61,806 nt of DNA, taken from JAFLCM01 sp964510955. Lineage in GTDB: Bacteria > Planctomycetota > Phycisphaerae > Phycisphaerales > UBA1924. A program made the position numbers and the translations under genes. The number at the start of each line of letters is the position of its first letter. The first letter of the stretch is position 1. Positions 41,943 through 51,450 of this stretch are shown here, piece by piece. Below the pieces are notes generated by a model. It did not search any database and was not told the DNA's origin. It saw nothing but the letters and a program-made list of their open reading frames with translations. The stretch lies in contig CAZEDW010000023.1 of NCBI GenBank assembly GCA_964510955.1, positions 1 through 61,806 of the forward strand. Direction: 5' to 3'.

Positions 41943-44645
41943 TCAGAACGGGATATCCAGGGCGAAGCTGAAGAACTGCTTGCGGTCGCCGTCGAAATCG
42001 CGGACCGGCACGGCGAAGTCGAACGCCAGCGGCGCCTGGCCGAAAGCGGGGATGTAGAGCCTGAGGCCCAGGCCGGCGCTGACGCGGTAGTCCTTGAACG
42101 AGGCGTCCTGGTTGAGGGTGCCCGAGTCGATGAAGGCCACGCCCGAGACGATGTCCTGGAACAGGGGCTTCTCGATCTCCGGCCCGAAGGTGAAAGAGAA
42201 GTCGCCGCCCACGTGCTCGTCGCCGACCTGGCCGTTGTCGTGGCGGACGCCGAGCGGGCCGATGCCGCGGAAGCGGAAGCCGCGGAAGTTGCGGCCGCCG
42301 AGGAAGAACCGTTCGAAAATGGGCGACTCGTCCTGCGGGAAGATGTAGCCCGCGCGGGTGCTCAGCGAGAGCACGGTCTTGCGGCCGAGATAGTCCTCGT
42401 CGATGGAGATGAAGACGCTGTGCTCGGCGGTGACCTTGGAGTAGTTGAAGTCGCCGCCCAGCGCGCCGACCTGCTCGAACCCCAGCTCGGTGCGGGTGCC
42501 CTCGGTGGGGTGGAAGCGTGAATCGACGGTGGTGCGGGTGAGGTCGAACCCCAGGCTGGTGAGCAGGTTGTCGCCCTGCACGTCGAACACATCCACCGGC
42601 GACTTGCGGTCGATGCCGGAGATGTTGATCGTCTGGGCGCGGAGCGTGACGGACCCCACCCAGCGTGTGCCGAAGCGGCGCCCGATCCGCAGCCGGTCGC
42701 CCAGGCGCTCCTCGTCGTATTCCCGGAACTCGCGCTGGGTGAACGAGACGGTGTTGGAGACCGCGTAGGGGGTCTCCAGGAACGCGGGCTCGCCGATGGT
42801 GAGCAGGTACTGCGACTGCTTGATGCCCGGCTGAAGGGAGAGCTGGAAGTTCTGGCCCGCGCCGCGGAAGGCCTTGCCCGAGATGAACTCCGAGAAGCTG
42901 TCTGGCGTGTCGGCGAGGTCGAAGTTGCGCTGGTTGAGGTTGATGACGCCGAACACGTTGGCGTCGGAGCTGACGGCGGCGCCGAAGTTCAGCGAGCCGG
43001 TGTCGGTCTCGGTGACCTCGACGAGCACGTCGCGGTAGCCCGGCGCGTCGGGGCTGGCGGGCTGGATGGTGACCTTGGGCGGCGCGCCGTTGGCGGGGTT
43101 GGTCTCAAAGAGCCGGCTCTCGCGCAGGCGCTTCTCGGTGTCGGCGGTCTCGGTGGCGTCCAGCCAGCGGTCGGGCTTCACGGTCACCTCGCGGCGCACC
43201 ACCTTGTTCTGCGTCAGGGTGTTGCCCTCGACGATGACCAGCCCGGTCTTGAACCGCTCGCCCTCGCGGACGTACACCCGCATGTCGATCTGGTGCGTGC
43301 CGGGCGGCTCGTCGACCCGCAGCTCTTCGGAGACCACCTGCACGTCCACGTACCCGAGCTTGTGGTACGCGCCCTTGATGGTCTCGATCGCCTGGTCGGC
43401 GTCCTTGCGCCCGAACACCCCGCCGGGCTTGAGCTCGACCAGGCCCAGGAGCTGCTCCTGCGTGAACACCTTGAGGGGCGCGGGCGCTTGCTCGCTGTTC
43501 TGCTTTCCCTGCACCGAGATCGAGCGCATCGAGTAGAGGGCGCCCTCGTCGACGACGAAGGTGACGATGGCTTCCTTGGAGTTCGGCGCCGGCTGGATCC
43601 GCCGGCTGGCGCGCACGTCGAGGTAGCCGCGGTCCTGGTAGAACTTCACGATCGCCGCCACGTCGCGGTCGAGCACCTCGTCGTCCAGCGGCGCCGTGAC
43701 GAACCAGTTGGCTTCCTCGGTCTTCAGCTCGGGCCGGAGCTGCTTGGCGGGGAAGGCCTTGTTGCCCTCGAACCGGATGACCGTCACCCGCGTCTTCTCG
43801 CCCTCCCGGACCACGTACTGGATGATCCCGTCGTTCTCGAGCTGCGACTCGTCGAGCGTCACGCGGACCTGGTAGTAGCCCTTTTCGCGGTAAAGATTCT
43901 CGATGGCCCGCTGACCCTGGCCCACGCGGTAGTCGTCGATGGGCACGCCGCGGATCAGGGCCACGACGTCGCCGGTGACGCGCGCGATGTCCTCATCGGG
44001 AACCTCGCGGTTGCCGACCACCTGCACGTCTTTCACGACCGGCGCCTCGGTGACGACGAAAACGACCGCGACGGAAAGGTCGGCGCCCACCTCAACCTTG
44101 GCCTCGATGCCCCGGAACTCACCCAGCCGCTGCAGCCGGCGGCAGTCCTCGCGCACCGTGGCCCATTCCAGCGGACGCCCCTGAACGGTGCGCACCTGAT
44201 TCTGGAGGAACGGTTCCTTGACCCGCTTGAGACCCTCGAAGCGCACCGCGCTGATGGGGCGGCCTTCGTACGGGCTGGCGACCTCGACGCCCTGGTCCGG
44301 TGCGCCCTTGGGCGGTGGAGCTTCAGCCTTCGCGTCGCGACCCGCGGGACTCTTGGCCGGAGTCGCCGCCGGAGTCGCCCCCGGAGTGGCCCCCGGAACC
44401 GGATCGTCGGCCCACGCCGAGAGTGCCATGGCCATCCCGGCGGAGATTGCGACGATTCGCGCCAGGCTGGGCGCGTCCAAGCGGGGGTTGCCGGGGGCGG
44501 TGGGGGAACGCACGGGACGCGGACGATACCGGCGAGCCGCCGGGGTCACAACCCGGCTCGAAGCGGCGTCGGCGCGCCCGAGCACCGCAGCGATCGGCCT
44601 GGATGCGAGCCGTTCCAGCATCGCTCCGAGCGCCGAACTTTCCAC
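41943..44645 (-). CDS. bamA: outer-membrane protein assembly factor BamA
   Basis: Up to 900 residues. Inserts beta-barrel proteins in the outer membrane. A signal-like helix (LARIVAISAGMAMALSAWA) lies at about 61-79, so the true start may be internal (for example GTG 44513) rather than GTG 44645. Four to five POTRA repeats follow (ISAVRFEGLKRVKEPFLQNQ, VKDVQVVGNREVPDEDI, VTVIRFEGNKAFPAKQL, FKTGLVIVEGNTLTQNKV). The 16-strand barrel begins near 565, with the lid-lock motif as FRGF (GGRNFRGFRFRGIGP) instead of VRGF/Y, and ends in ALDIPF with C-terminal Phe. Confidence 0.92.
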   Translation of the reverse strand: MESSALGAMLERLASRPIAAVLGRADAASSRVVTPAARRYRPRPVRSPTAPGNPRLDAPSLARIVAISAGMAMALSAWADDPVPGATPGATPAATPAKSPAGRDAKAEAPPPKGAPDQGVEVASPYEGRPISAVRFEGLKRVKEPFLQNQVRTVQGRPLEWATVREDCRRLQRLGEFRGIEAKVEVGADLSVAVVFVVTEAPVVKDVQVVGNREVPDEDIARVTGDVVALIRGVPIDDYRVGQGQRAIENLYREKGYYQVRVTLDESQLENDGIIQYVVREGEKTRVTVIRFEGNKAFPAKQLRPELKTEEANWFVTAPLDDEVLDRDVAAIVKFYQDRGYLDVRASRRIQPAPNSKEAIVTFVVDEGALYSMRSISVQGKQNSEQAPAPLKVFTQEQLLGLVELKPGGVFGRKDADQAIETIKGAYHKLGYVDVQVVSEELRVDEPPGTHQIDMRVYVREGERFKTGLVIVEGNTLTQNKVVRREVTVKPDRWLDATETADTEKRLRESRLFETNPANGAPPKVTIQPASPDAPGYRDVLVEVTETDTGSLNFGAAVSSDANVFGVINLNQRNFDLADTPDSFSEFISGKAFRGAGQNFQLSLQPGIKQSQYLLTIGEPAFLETPYAVSNTVSFTQREFREYDEERLGDRLRIGRRFGTRWVGSVTLRAQTINISGIDRKSPVDVFDVQGDNLLTSLGFDLTRTTVDSRFHPTEGTRTELGFEQVGALGGDFNYSKVTAEHSVFISIDEDYLGRKTVLSLSTRAGYIFPQDESPIFERFFLGGRNFRGFRFRGIGPLGVRHDNGQVGDEHVGGDFSFTFGPEIEKPLFQDIVSGVAFIDSGTLNQDASFKDYRVSAGLGLRLYIPAFGQAPLAFDFAVPVRDFDGDRKQFFSFALDIPF

Positions 44646-44736
44646 AATCGCGGCCGGGATTGAGCGGGCGGGCGCACGACGCTACGCTCGCTGATCCAGG
44701 TCCGGGTGTCGGGCCGAAAAGGATGTCCCGGGGCTG

Positions 44737-45261
44737 ATGTCTCGGTCCGCACGCCTTGACGCGACGCGGTTTGTTTCCCGCACTCTCTCTAGGGGTTCGC
44801 CACGGATGAGCGGCTTGATGGGTTGGTCGGCCCGGGCTCGGCGCGTCATGCTCCCGGCCATCGCGGTGGGGTCTGTGGGCGCGGGGGTGCTGGCCCAGTT
44901 CGCGCCCGCGGCGATCCTCGATCTGCGCGCCGCCTCCACCGCCGAGCTGGTGGGGGTGCTTGCTCTCTTGTTCCTGCCGCTCATGACCGTCTCGGCGGTG
45001 GTGATGGATCGTCGGCTGCGGGTCCGGCGAACGCCGCACACGGTCGCGCCCGCCCCGTCCCGCATCACCCCCGTGGAGGCCCCGGTGGCGCCCATCCCGA
45101 ATGCCCCGGGCGTTTCGCTCGCCGAAGCCCGTGATCGTCCCAGCACTGCGCCGAGCGTTCCCCACCCGCCGCGCCCCCGTCCGGCGATCCAGTTCGTGAT
45201 CGAGCCCAAGCCGCAGCGCGAGATCATCACGCTCTCGGTGCCGGCCCACCGCGCCGCGTAG
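44737..45261 (+). CDS. small membrane protein with Pro-rich tail, function unknown
   Basis: 174 residues from the ATG at 44737 (ATG 44806 is an alternative). Two helices, VMLPAIAVGSVGAGVLAQFA and LVGVLALLFLPLMTVSAVVM, are followed by a cytoplasmic or periplasmic Pro/Ala/Arg-rich region of about 75 residues ending in IQFVIEPKPQREIITLSVP. It is divergent from bamA (91 bases) and converges with the anti-sigma-like gene. No family recognised. Confidence 0.5.
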   Translation: MSRSARLDATRFVSRTLSRGSPRMSGLMGWSARARRVMLPAIAVGSVGAGVLAQFAPAAILDLRAASTAELVGVLALLFLPLMTVSAVVMDRRLRVRRTPHTVAPAPSRITPVEAPVAPIPNAPGVSLAEARDRPSTAPSVPHPPRPRPAIQFVIEPKPQREIITLSVPAHRAA

Positions 45262-45271
45262 GGTCGGTTGC

Positions 45272-46408
45272 TCAATGAGGAGTCGTGCCAGTGGGCGCCC
45301 GCACCCGCACGGGGATGCTCAGGTGCACCTTGGCGCGCCACTGGTCCGGGGGGCGCGTCCACCACAGCAGGTCACCGGCATCCATGGCTGCGCCCGGCGT
45401 CTGAGTCGCTGGAGGCGGGGCCTCGACGAACCGGGCCGGCGCGCTCGTCTGCTTGCTCACATCCCGACGGAGCGCGTCCAGTTCCGCGGCGAGCAGATCG
45501 CCCCCCGAGGCCGAATCGAGCGCCAGGCGCAGCGGCGTGCCGCCCCCGACCGTCGCATCAGGCGACGCCATGCCCGCGGAGGTGGGGGGCCTGGCCGACG
45601 CGATCAGTTCGCCGCCGCGCCCGGATGCGAACGCGACGAGTTTGCGCCGGACCTCGTCGGTGGTTCCGGCGTCGACCTCCAGCACCAGCCTGCCGGCCTG
45701 CGCCAGCCGGACCAGCGTGGGGGCGTCCAACGTGGAAGGCGAGGCGTCCGGCGCGTTCAGGTTCTTGAGCCACTCGTCCAGCAGCGCGGTGTCCCTCGCG
45801 AGCGTTGCGGGAGCCTTCCTGATGATCTTCTGGTCCGGCGCCAAGGGCCCGACGAAGTCTTCGGTGACCGGGGGGGCGAGCCCCGCCGACGCGAGGATCT
45901 CATCCACCCTATCCACGTCCGCCAGCTCGACATCCGGAGCCTTGGGGGGAGCGGCGGGCGGCTTGGAGATGTCCATCAACGGAACGTGCTTGGACGGGAG
46001 CTCGGCCCGCGAGGCCGTCGGCCCAACGCGCCCCACCATGAACCACACCCAGCCCCCGATCAGCACCATTCCGAACGCCGCCGCCGCCAGCATCTGCCGC
46101 TGACGGCGCAGCGCGAACGCGTCGCGCGCGCCGCGGATCCGCCCGGCTGTGGCCGTGGCGCCGGCGAACTGTTCCATCTGCTCCGACCGGGCCGCGGCGA
46201 TGGCGGCGTCCGCCAGGTGATCCGGCGCCTCGGGGTTCATTTGATCAGCCAGCTCCTTCAGAAGCGACCTCTGCGATTGCATCCTGGCGAGCTTGTCGGT
46301 CAGCACCCGGTCGCGACCCAACGCCGCCCGGACAGAACGTTCCCGCTCGGGGGGCAGGTCGCCCTCGATCAGGCCTTCCAGGTCATGTTCGGTGATGGGT
46401 TGTTCCAT
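45272..46408 (-). CDS. putative membrane anti-sigma factor
   Basis: 378 residues. The N-terminal about 65 residues (ITEHDLEGLIEGDLPPERER, then RSVRAALGRDRVLTDKLARM) resemble the short cytoplasmic domain of planctomycete anti-sigma factors but lack the H-x3-C-x2-C zinc motif. One transmembrane helix (MLAAAAFGMVLIGGWVWFMV) lies at about 105-124. The rest is a large extracytoplasmic region. It follows the ECF sigma gene by 222 bases on the same strand, which is the main support for an anti-sigma role. Confidence 0.55.
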   Translation of the reverse strand: MEQPITEHDLEGLIEGDLPPERERSVRAALGRDRVLTDKLARMQSQRSLLKELADQMNPEAPDHLADAAIAAARSEQMEQFAGATATAGRIRGARDAFALRRQRQMLAAAAFGMVLIGGWVWFMVGRVGPTASRAELPSKHVPLMDISKPPAAPPKAPDVELADVDRVDEILASAGLAPPVTEDFVGPLAPDQKIIRKAPATLARDTALLDEWLKNLNAPDASPSTLDAPTLVRLAQAGRLVLEVDAGTTDEVRRKLVAFASGRGGELIASARPPTSAGMASPDATVGGGTPLRLALDSASGGDLLAAELDALRRDVSKQTSAPARFVEAPPPATQTPGAAMDAGDLLWWTRPPDQWRAKVHLSIPVRVRAPTGTTPH

Positions 46409-46630
46409 GGCCCGACAATCGCCGCGCCCCGCCGCGAACCCCGCGGCGGGTCTGAGAACCGGCGAAAGATAGACGCACGCCCGCCCCGCCGGTTCCGTCC
46501 CTGCTACGGCGTCGGGCCGGCCAAAGTTCGGTATTCGATCGCCCCGCGGGATGCCCCACGGCCCCTTCCGCCATCGCCCAACCTGGCATGGGCGCGCGGT
46601 TTGGTGGCGGGGGGGCGGTGCGGGTCGGGG

Positions 46631-47581
46631 TCAATCTGGCGAAGCCGGGATAACCTCGAAGATCTCTCGCAACGCGGACCGCGCCCGGAAGATGCGGCTC
46701 TTCACCGTGCCGGGCGGGATGTCGAGGATTTCGGCGATGTGGTGGTAGTCAAGCCCCTGCATGTCACGCAGGATCAGGATCGCCCGTTGATCGGGGTCCA
46801 ACCGGGCGAGGGCCTCATAGAGGCGGGCGAGGTTTTCCTTGAGGGCGGCCTTGTCGGGCACGTCGGCCTCAACGATTCGCCCGCCCTCGTACTTCAGGGC
46901 GTGGTTCGGAGCGCCGGTGCGCGTGCCGCCCAGGGTGGTTCCCGCCTTGGTGCCGACGCTGGTCCCCAGCAGCTTGCTCAGCAGCGAGCCGAGGAGACTG
47001 ACCCCGCCGAACGAGCGGAACATGGCGTTGGTGCCGCCCATGGTTGACGCGGACGGGTCGCCTCCCATGGCGTCGAGCGAGACGGTCCGCCGGAGGCGAT
47101 TCTTGCGGAACGCCGTGAGGCACACGTTCATCGCCACGCGGGTGAGCCAGGTGGTGAACTTGGCGCGGCTGTTGAACTGGTCGAGGTTTTTGATGACGCG
47201 GTAGAGGGTCTCCTGAGCGAGGTCTTCGGCGGCGTCACGGTCGCCGGTCATGCGGAGGCAGATGGCGTAGACGCGCTGCTGGTGGGCGGTCAGCAGTTGC
47301 GACAGCGCGCCCTGGTCGCCGCGCCGAGCCAGGAGCACCAGCGCCTGGTCGCGGGCGTCCTCGGGGCTGATGGTGAGCGAGTCGATGTGGCTCGTGGATG
47401 CGACCAGGGCCGGGCCGACGGGGCGGCTGGCCGGCGGGGGAGGCGTGGTGGCCCGGGGGCCCAGGGTGTGCGCGACAACAGTGGGCGCCGGGGCGTCGGG
47501 GCCGGGGTGCTTCATTCCGCCGGGCTTGTTCGACGCCGAGGGGCGGTTGATAGCGGGCATTGTGCGGCTGGAGGTGGGCAT
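46631..47581 (-). CDS. ECF sigma factor with a Gly-rich inserted linker
   Basis: About 316 residues. Region 2: QALVLLARRGDQGALSQLL, AYxICLRMTGDRDAAEDLAQET (as YAICLRMTGDRDAAEDLAQE) and FTTWLTRVAMNVCLTAFRKNR. Region 4: LARLDPDQRAILILRDMQGL, DYHHIAEILDIPPGTVKSRI, FRARSALREIF. Between them is an unusually long linker (about 65 residues) rich in Gly, Ser, Thr and Leu (FRSFGGVSLLGSLLSKLLG). The N-terminal extension is Pro-rich. Start uncertain: ATG 47581, 47635 or 47560. Divergent from purB. Confidence 0.85.
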   Translation of the reverse strand: MPTSSRTMPAINRPSASNKPGGMKHPGPDAPAPTVVAHTLGPRATTPPPPASRPVGPALVASTSHIDSLTISPEDARDQALVLLARRGDQGALSQLLTAHQQRVYAICLRMTGDRDAAEDLAQETLYRVIKNLDQFNSRAKFTTWLTRVAMNVCLTAFRKNRLRRTVSLDAMGGDPSASTMGGTNAMFRSFGGVSLLGSLLSKLLGTSVGTKAGTTLGGTRTGAPNHALKYEGGRIVEADVPDKAALKENLARLYEALARLDPDQRAILILRDMQGLDYHHIAEILDIPPGTVKSRIFRARSALREIFEVIPASPD

Positions 47582-47698
47582 CCAACACGGCCTGCCCTCG
47601 GAATCGCATCCAGATTCGGAGTGCAGAGCTTTCATTATTTCATCGACGAACCTTCCAACGCCGAGCCAAACCACAAACAAGCCCGGCGGGGCCAAGCG

Positions 47699-47730
47699 AA
47701 CCCCGATACGATCCAAACCCCATCGGGGTT
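47699..47730 (+). promoter_or_regulatory. hairpin just upstream of the purB start
   Basis: Perfect 9-bp inverted repeat AACCCCGAT (47699-47707) / ATCGGGGTT (47722-47730), ending seven bases before the ATG at 47738, where a ribosome binding site would be. Possible translational control; no purine-riboswitch fold recognised. Confidence 0.4.
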
Positions 47731-47737
47731 GCCACGC

Positions 47738-49288
47738 ATGAGCACAAAGCCGATCCACCACTCGGGAATGGGGATTCAACACCCAGACCCCGCGCCGCTC
47801 GTCGCCGGGGCCCGGGCGCCCGCGGACCCGTGGGGCCGATTTTCCTCCCCGCTCGCGGGCCGGTACTCATCGGATGCTATGCAGCGTATCTGGTCGCCCC
47901 GGCGGAAGTTCGAGGGTTGGCGACGCATATGGCTCGCTTTGGCCGAGGCGCAGTACGAGCTTGGACTTGGTGTAAGTCTGACGCAGGTTGAGGCGCTGCG
48001 GAACGCGGTCGAGATGACCCCGGCTGACTTTGAGCGGGCCGCCGGCCACGAGGCTCGTCTGCGTCACGACGTGATGGCGCACGTCCACGCGTTCGGCGAC
48101 GCCGCCCCCGAAGCGCGGGGCGTGATCCACCTGGGCATGACCAGCCAGGACGTGAACTGCAACGCCGAGGCGCCGCTGGTGCGCGACTCGCTGGAGCTGG
48201 TGTGCGCCAAGGCGGCGCGGCTGGTGTGCGACCTCGGGTCGCTGGCGATGCGCCACAAGGCGGTGGCGTGCCTGGGGCTGACGCACTACCAGCCCGCCCA
48301 GCCGACCACGGTGGGCAAGCGCGCCGCGATGTGGGGCGCGGACCTGGCGCTGTGCCTGGAGCGCCTGGAGTTCACCCGAGATTCGCTGCGCCTGCGCGGC
48401 CTGAAGGGCGCCACCGGGACGCAGGCCTCGTTCCTGGCGCTGTGCGACGCCGACGCCGGCAAGGTCGACGAGCTCGAGCGCCGGTTCGTCGCCAAGCTCG
48501 GCTGGCCCGCGGGACGCCTTCACGGGGCCACCGGGCAGACCTACCCGCGCGTCACCGATGCGCACGTGCTCAACGAGCTCGCCGCGCTGGCCGCGGCGTG
48601 CCACAAGCTGTGCAACGACATCCGTCTTCTGGCGGGTCGGAAGGAACTTGACGAGCCGTTCGAAGACGAGCAGATCGGCTCGTCCGCCATGCCCTACAAG
48701 CGCAACCCGATGCGCTGCGAAAGGGCCACGGGATTGTGCCGGCTGGTGATGTCGCTGGCGTCCAGCGCCCTCGATACCGCCGCCACCCAGTGGCTGGAAC
48801 GCTCGCTCGACGATTCGTCCAACCGCCGGGTGACGCTGCCGGAATCGTTCCTGGCGATCGACGGCGTGCTGGACACCCTGCACTCGGTGTGCGACCCATC
48901 GCAGCCGGGGGGCGGGCTGGTGGTGCATGAAGCAAGCGTGGCGGCGAACCTTGCCGCCGAGCTTCCCTTCATGGCCACCGAGGTCCTGCTGATGGGAGCG
49001 GTCAAGCTCGGGCGCGATCGCCAGGCGGTGCACGAGGCCCTGCGGCGTCACGCGCAGGCGGCGGGCGTGATGGTCAAGCAGCACGGCAAGCCCAACGACC
49101 TCGTCGATTGGTTGCGGGACGAGCCGCTCCTGCAGGGCGTCGACATCGACGCCGCCCTCGACCCTCGCCGGCACGTCGGCCTCGCCGAACGCCAGGCCGA
49201 GAGGTTCTGCGCCGAGACAGTCGAACCGATCCGCCGGCGTTACGCCGCCAACGTGGCGGCGCTGGAGCCCGTGCGGCTGGCGGTTTAG
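47738..49288 (+). CDS. purB: adenylosuccinate lyase
   Basis: 516 residues. Cleaves SAICAR and adenylosuccinate in purine synthesis. The opening SSPLAGRYSSDAMQRIWSP, HDVMAHVHAFGDAAPEARG (catalytic His region), IHLGMTSQDVNCNAEAPLV, LTHYQPAQPTTVGKRAAMW (second catalytic His), and the fumarase-superfamily signature QIGSSAMPYKRNPMRCER with the catalytic Ser loop are present. The length and SSAMPYKRNP loop fit the human-like PurB branch. The first 30 residues are an extension without similarity. Divergent from the ECF sigma gene. Confidence 0.94.
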   Translation: MSTKPIHHSGMGIQHPDPAPLVAGARAPADPWGRFSSPLAGRYSSDAMQRIWSPRRKFEGWRRIWLALAEAQYELGLGVSLTQVEALRNAVEMTPADFERAAGHEARLRHDVMAHVHAFGDAAPEARGVIHLGMTSQDVNCNAEAPLVRDSLELVCAKAARLVCDLGSLAMRHKAVACLGLTHYQPAQPTTVGKRAAMWGADLALCLERLEFTRDSLRLRGLKGATGTQASFLALCDADAGKVDELERRFVAKLGWPAGRLHGATGQTYPRVTDAHVLNELAALAAACHKLCNDIRLLAGRKELDEPFEDEQIGSSAMPYKRNPMRCERATGLCRLVMSLASSALDTAATQWLERSLDDSSNRRVTLPESFLAIDGVLDTLHSVCDPSQPGGGLVVHEASVAANLAAELPFMATEVLLMGAVKLGRDRQAVHEALRRHAQAAGVMVKQHGKPNDLVDWLRDEPLLQGVDIDAALDPRRHVGLAERQAERFCAETVEPIRRRYAANVAALEPVRLAV

Positions 49289-49448
49289 CGGCACACCGCC
49301 GCCCCCGAGCCCCCGTCGCCCCGCCCTCCGGAAGACCAGGAAGATGTCCGGGGCGTGGAAGCGGGGGGGCTGCTACATTACCCCGGTCGGGGAACCGCAA
49401 TGCCCCCGCTGGCGGATGGATTCCGCAGGTCCGGTCTGGAGCGCGTTC

Positions 49449-50270
49449 ATGGCCAAGATGTTCTACAGCCTCGAGGAAGCCGCCGCCAAGCTCAAGAAGA
49501 GCGAGGGCGATGTCCGCCAGATGGCGGCCAAGGGCGAGATCACCGAGTTCCGCGACGGCGACCGGCTGATCTTCAAGCGCGAGCAGATCGATCTTCTCGC
49601 GGGCGACGACGAGGCCGACATGAGCAGCATGATCCCGCTGGCGGACTCGTCGGCGGGGGGGCCGGGGCTGGGCCTGGGGCTGGCTGACTCGGCGGTCGGA
49701 CGCGAGGGGCCCAAGGAACGCACCGGCATCAGCGTGTTCGACGCCGATGAACTCGAAGGCGGCGCCGACGCCGCGGCCCAGACGCAGCTCGACGTGGGCG
49801 GCGGGCAGCTCGAGAGCGTGAACCTGGAGAACTTCGGGTCCGGCTCGGGCCTCATGGAACTGACCCGCGAGGCCGACGACACCTCGCTTGGCGCCGGGCT
49901 GATGGCCGACGTGGCCGCCGGGACCGCGGCCGGGATGACCGGCACCGGCACCAGCGCGGGGCCGGGCGCCGGCGCCATGGGAGAGGGGGGCCTGTTCGAG
50001 GGCAGCGCGGGGACCACCGAGTCGCTGATGCCCGCTGGCGCGATGATGGTGGCCGCCGAGGCGTATGACGGAAAGGGAAGCGGTCTCGCCGCGGGCCTGG
50101 CCATCGGCGCAATGCTTTCGCTGGCCTTCGGCATGGCCGTCGTGCTGATGGGGATCTCGGGCGCGATGCCCAAGCAGATACTGGACGCCGCCTCGCCCCT
50201 GATCTACTTGGCCGCCATGGCCGGCATCACGCTGATCGCCGGGATCGTCGGGTTCGTCGTCGCCAAGTAG
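49449..50270 (+). CDS. excisionase-like DNA-binding domain fused to a membrane anchor
   Basis: 273 residues from the ATG at 49449. Residues 1-50 (MFYSLEEAAAKLKKSEGDV, then RQMAAKGEITEFRDGDRLIF and KREQIDLL) form a MerR/excisionase-type winged helix as in helix-turn-helix domain 17. About 130 residues of Gly/Ala/Asp-rich disordered sequence follow, then two C-terminal helices (LAAGLAIGAMLSLAFGMAVVLM and LIYLAAMAGITLIAGIVGFV). A membrane-tethered regulator is inferred. This architecture recurs in planctomycetes but its role is unknown. Confidence 0.65.
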   Translation: MAKMFYSLEEAAAKLKKSEGDVRQMAAKGEITEFRDGDRLIFKREQIDLLAGDDEADMSSMIPLADSSAGGPGLGLGLADSAVGREGPKERTGISVFDADELEGGADAAAQTQLDVGGGQLESVNLENFGSGSGLMELTREADDTSLGAGLMADVAAGTAAGMTGTGTSAGPGAGAMGEGGLFEGSAGTTESLMPAGAMMVAAEAYDGKGSGLAAGLAIGAMLSLAFGMAVVLMGISGAMPKQILDAASPLIYLAAMAGITLIAGIVGFVVAK

Positions 50271-50370
50271 TGAGTTGAAGGTGTCTGGCCCGGAGCGTGT
50301 GCCCGCGCCGCGGCGCCTGCTGCTTCGGCTTGGCTCGCGGGCCCGCCCGATGCGCGATACGCTGGCGCGC

Positions 50371-51450
50371 ATGCCCAGCACCACGCGGCATGTGGCCTTC
50401 GCTCTCGCCCTGGCGTTTTTCGCCCCGGGGGCGGTCGCGCAATCAAACAAGTACGAGCTCCAGGACGACCGGACCCTCGTGCAAACCGGATCGCCGCCGA
50501 CCGAGGGAGACGAGGGGCTCATGGCCCGCGCCCGCGAGGCGTTGGCGCACGATAACCCGGCCTCCGCACGCGGTCTGCTCGACGACTGGATCTCCAAGAA
50601 CGATCGCTCCGCCAGCCCGTATCTCGCCCAGGCCTACCGCCTGCGCGGCGACGCGTGGGTGGCGCTGAACGATCCGTACGAAGCGCTCTACGACTACGAG
50701 ACCGTCGCCAAGCAGTACACCCAGACCGAGGAGTTCGTCACCTGCCTGGACCGCGAACTGGCGATTGCCCTCCGCTACGCCAACGGTGAGAAGCGGCGCA
50801 CCTTCCTGTTCTTCTGGGTCGACGCCTCGGACCTCGCCGTCGAGCTGTTCATCAGAATTCAGGAGCGGCTGCCGGGAAGCCAGCTCGCCGAGAAGGCGGC
50901 GATCGAGCTGGCGGACTACTACTACCGCCAGCGCGAGATCAAGCTCGCTGGCGAGGCGTACGACCTGTACCTTCAGAACTTCCCCAAGGGCCCGAACCGC
51001 ATGAAGGCGGCGCAGCGGCGGGTGTTCTGCGATATCGCCCGCTTCAAGGGGCCGCGCTACGAGTCGTCGAGCCTCATCGACGCCTCGAACCGGATCAAGG
51101 ACTTCCGGCGGGCCCACCCGACCGAGGCGGAAAAGTCCGGGCTTGACGCGGCGCTTCTCACGCGCATCGACGAGTCCGCCGCGGCCCAGATGCTAGAGAA
51201 CGCCCGCTGGTACCTCCAAGTCGACGACGAGGCCTCGGCCCGGTTCGTGATGGGGCGGCTCATCAAGGAACACCCCGGCACCATCGCCGCCGATCAGGCG
51301 CTCGATACGTTTAACGCGAAAAAATGGGAACTCCCCGGCGTCAAGCCCACGCCGTCGAGCGAGCCGGCGAAGCAACCCGATGCGCCCCCCGCCCCAACCC
51401 CCGGAACAGCCCCCGCCCCCGGGACGGCGTCACCGGAGGCCAAGCCATGA
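50371..51450 (+). CDS. BamD/YfiO-like outer-membrane assembly protein (TPR)
   Basis: 359 residues from the ATG at 50371 (ATG 50350 also possible). A signal peptide (HVAFALALAFFAPGAVAQS) without an obvious lipobox Cys leads to TPR-like helices (AREALAHDNPASARGLLDDW, ERLPGSQLAEKAAIELADYY, GEAYDLYLQNFPKGPNRMKA, FVMGRLIKEHPGTIAADQAL) arranged as in BamD/YbgF proteins, then a Pro/Ala tail. Its stop overlaps the lptE start (ATGA), so translation is coupled. A role in envelope assembly is inferred from fold and neighbour. Confidence 0.7.
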   Translation: MPSTTRHVAFALALAFFAPGAVAQSNKYELQDDRTLVQTGSPPTEGDEGLMARAREALAHDNPASARGLLDDWISKNDRSASPYLAQAYRLRGDAWVALNDPYEALYDYETVAKQYTQTEEFVTCLDRELAIALRYANGEKRRTFLFFWVDASDLAVELFIRIQERLPGSQLAEKAAIELADYYYRQREIKLAGEAYDLYLQNFPKGPNRMKAAQRRVFCDIARFKGPRYESSSLIDASNRIKDFRRAHPTEAEKSGLDAALLTRIDESAAAQMLENARWYLQVDDEASARFVMGRLIKEHPGTIAADQALDTFNAKKWELPGVKPTPSSEPAKQPDAPPAPTPGTAPAPGTASPEAKP

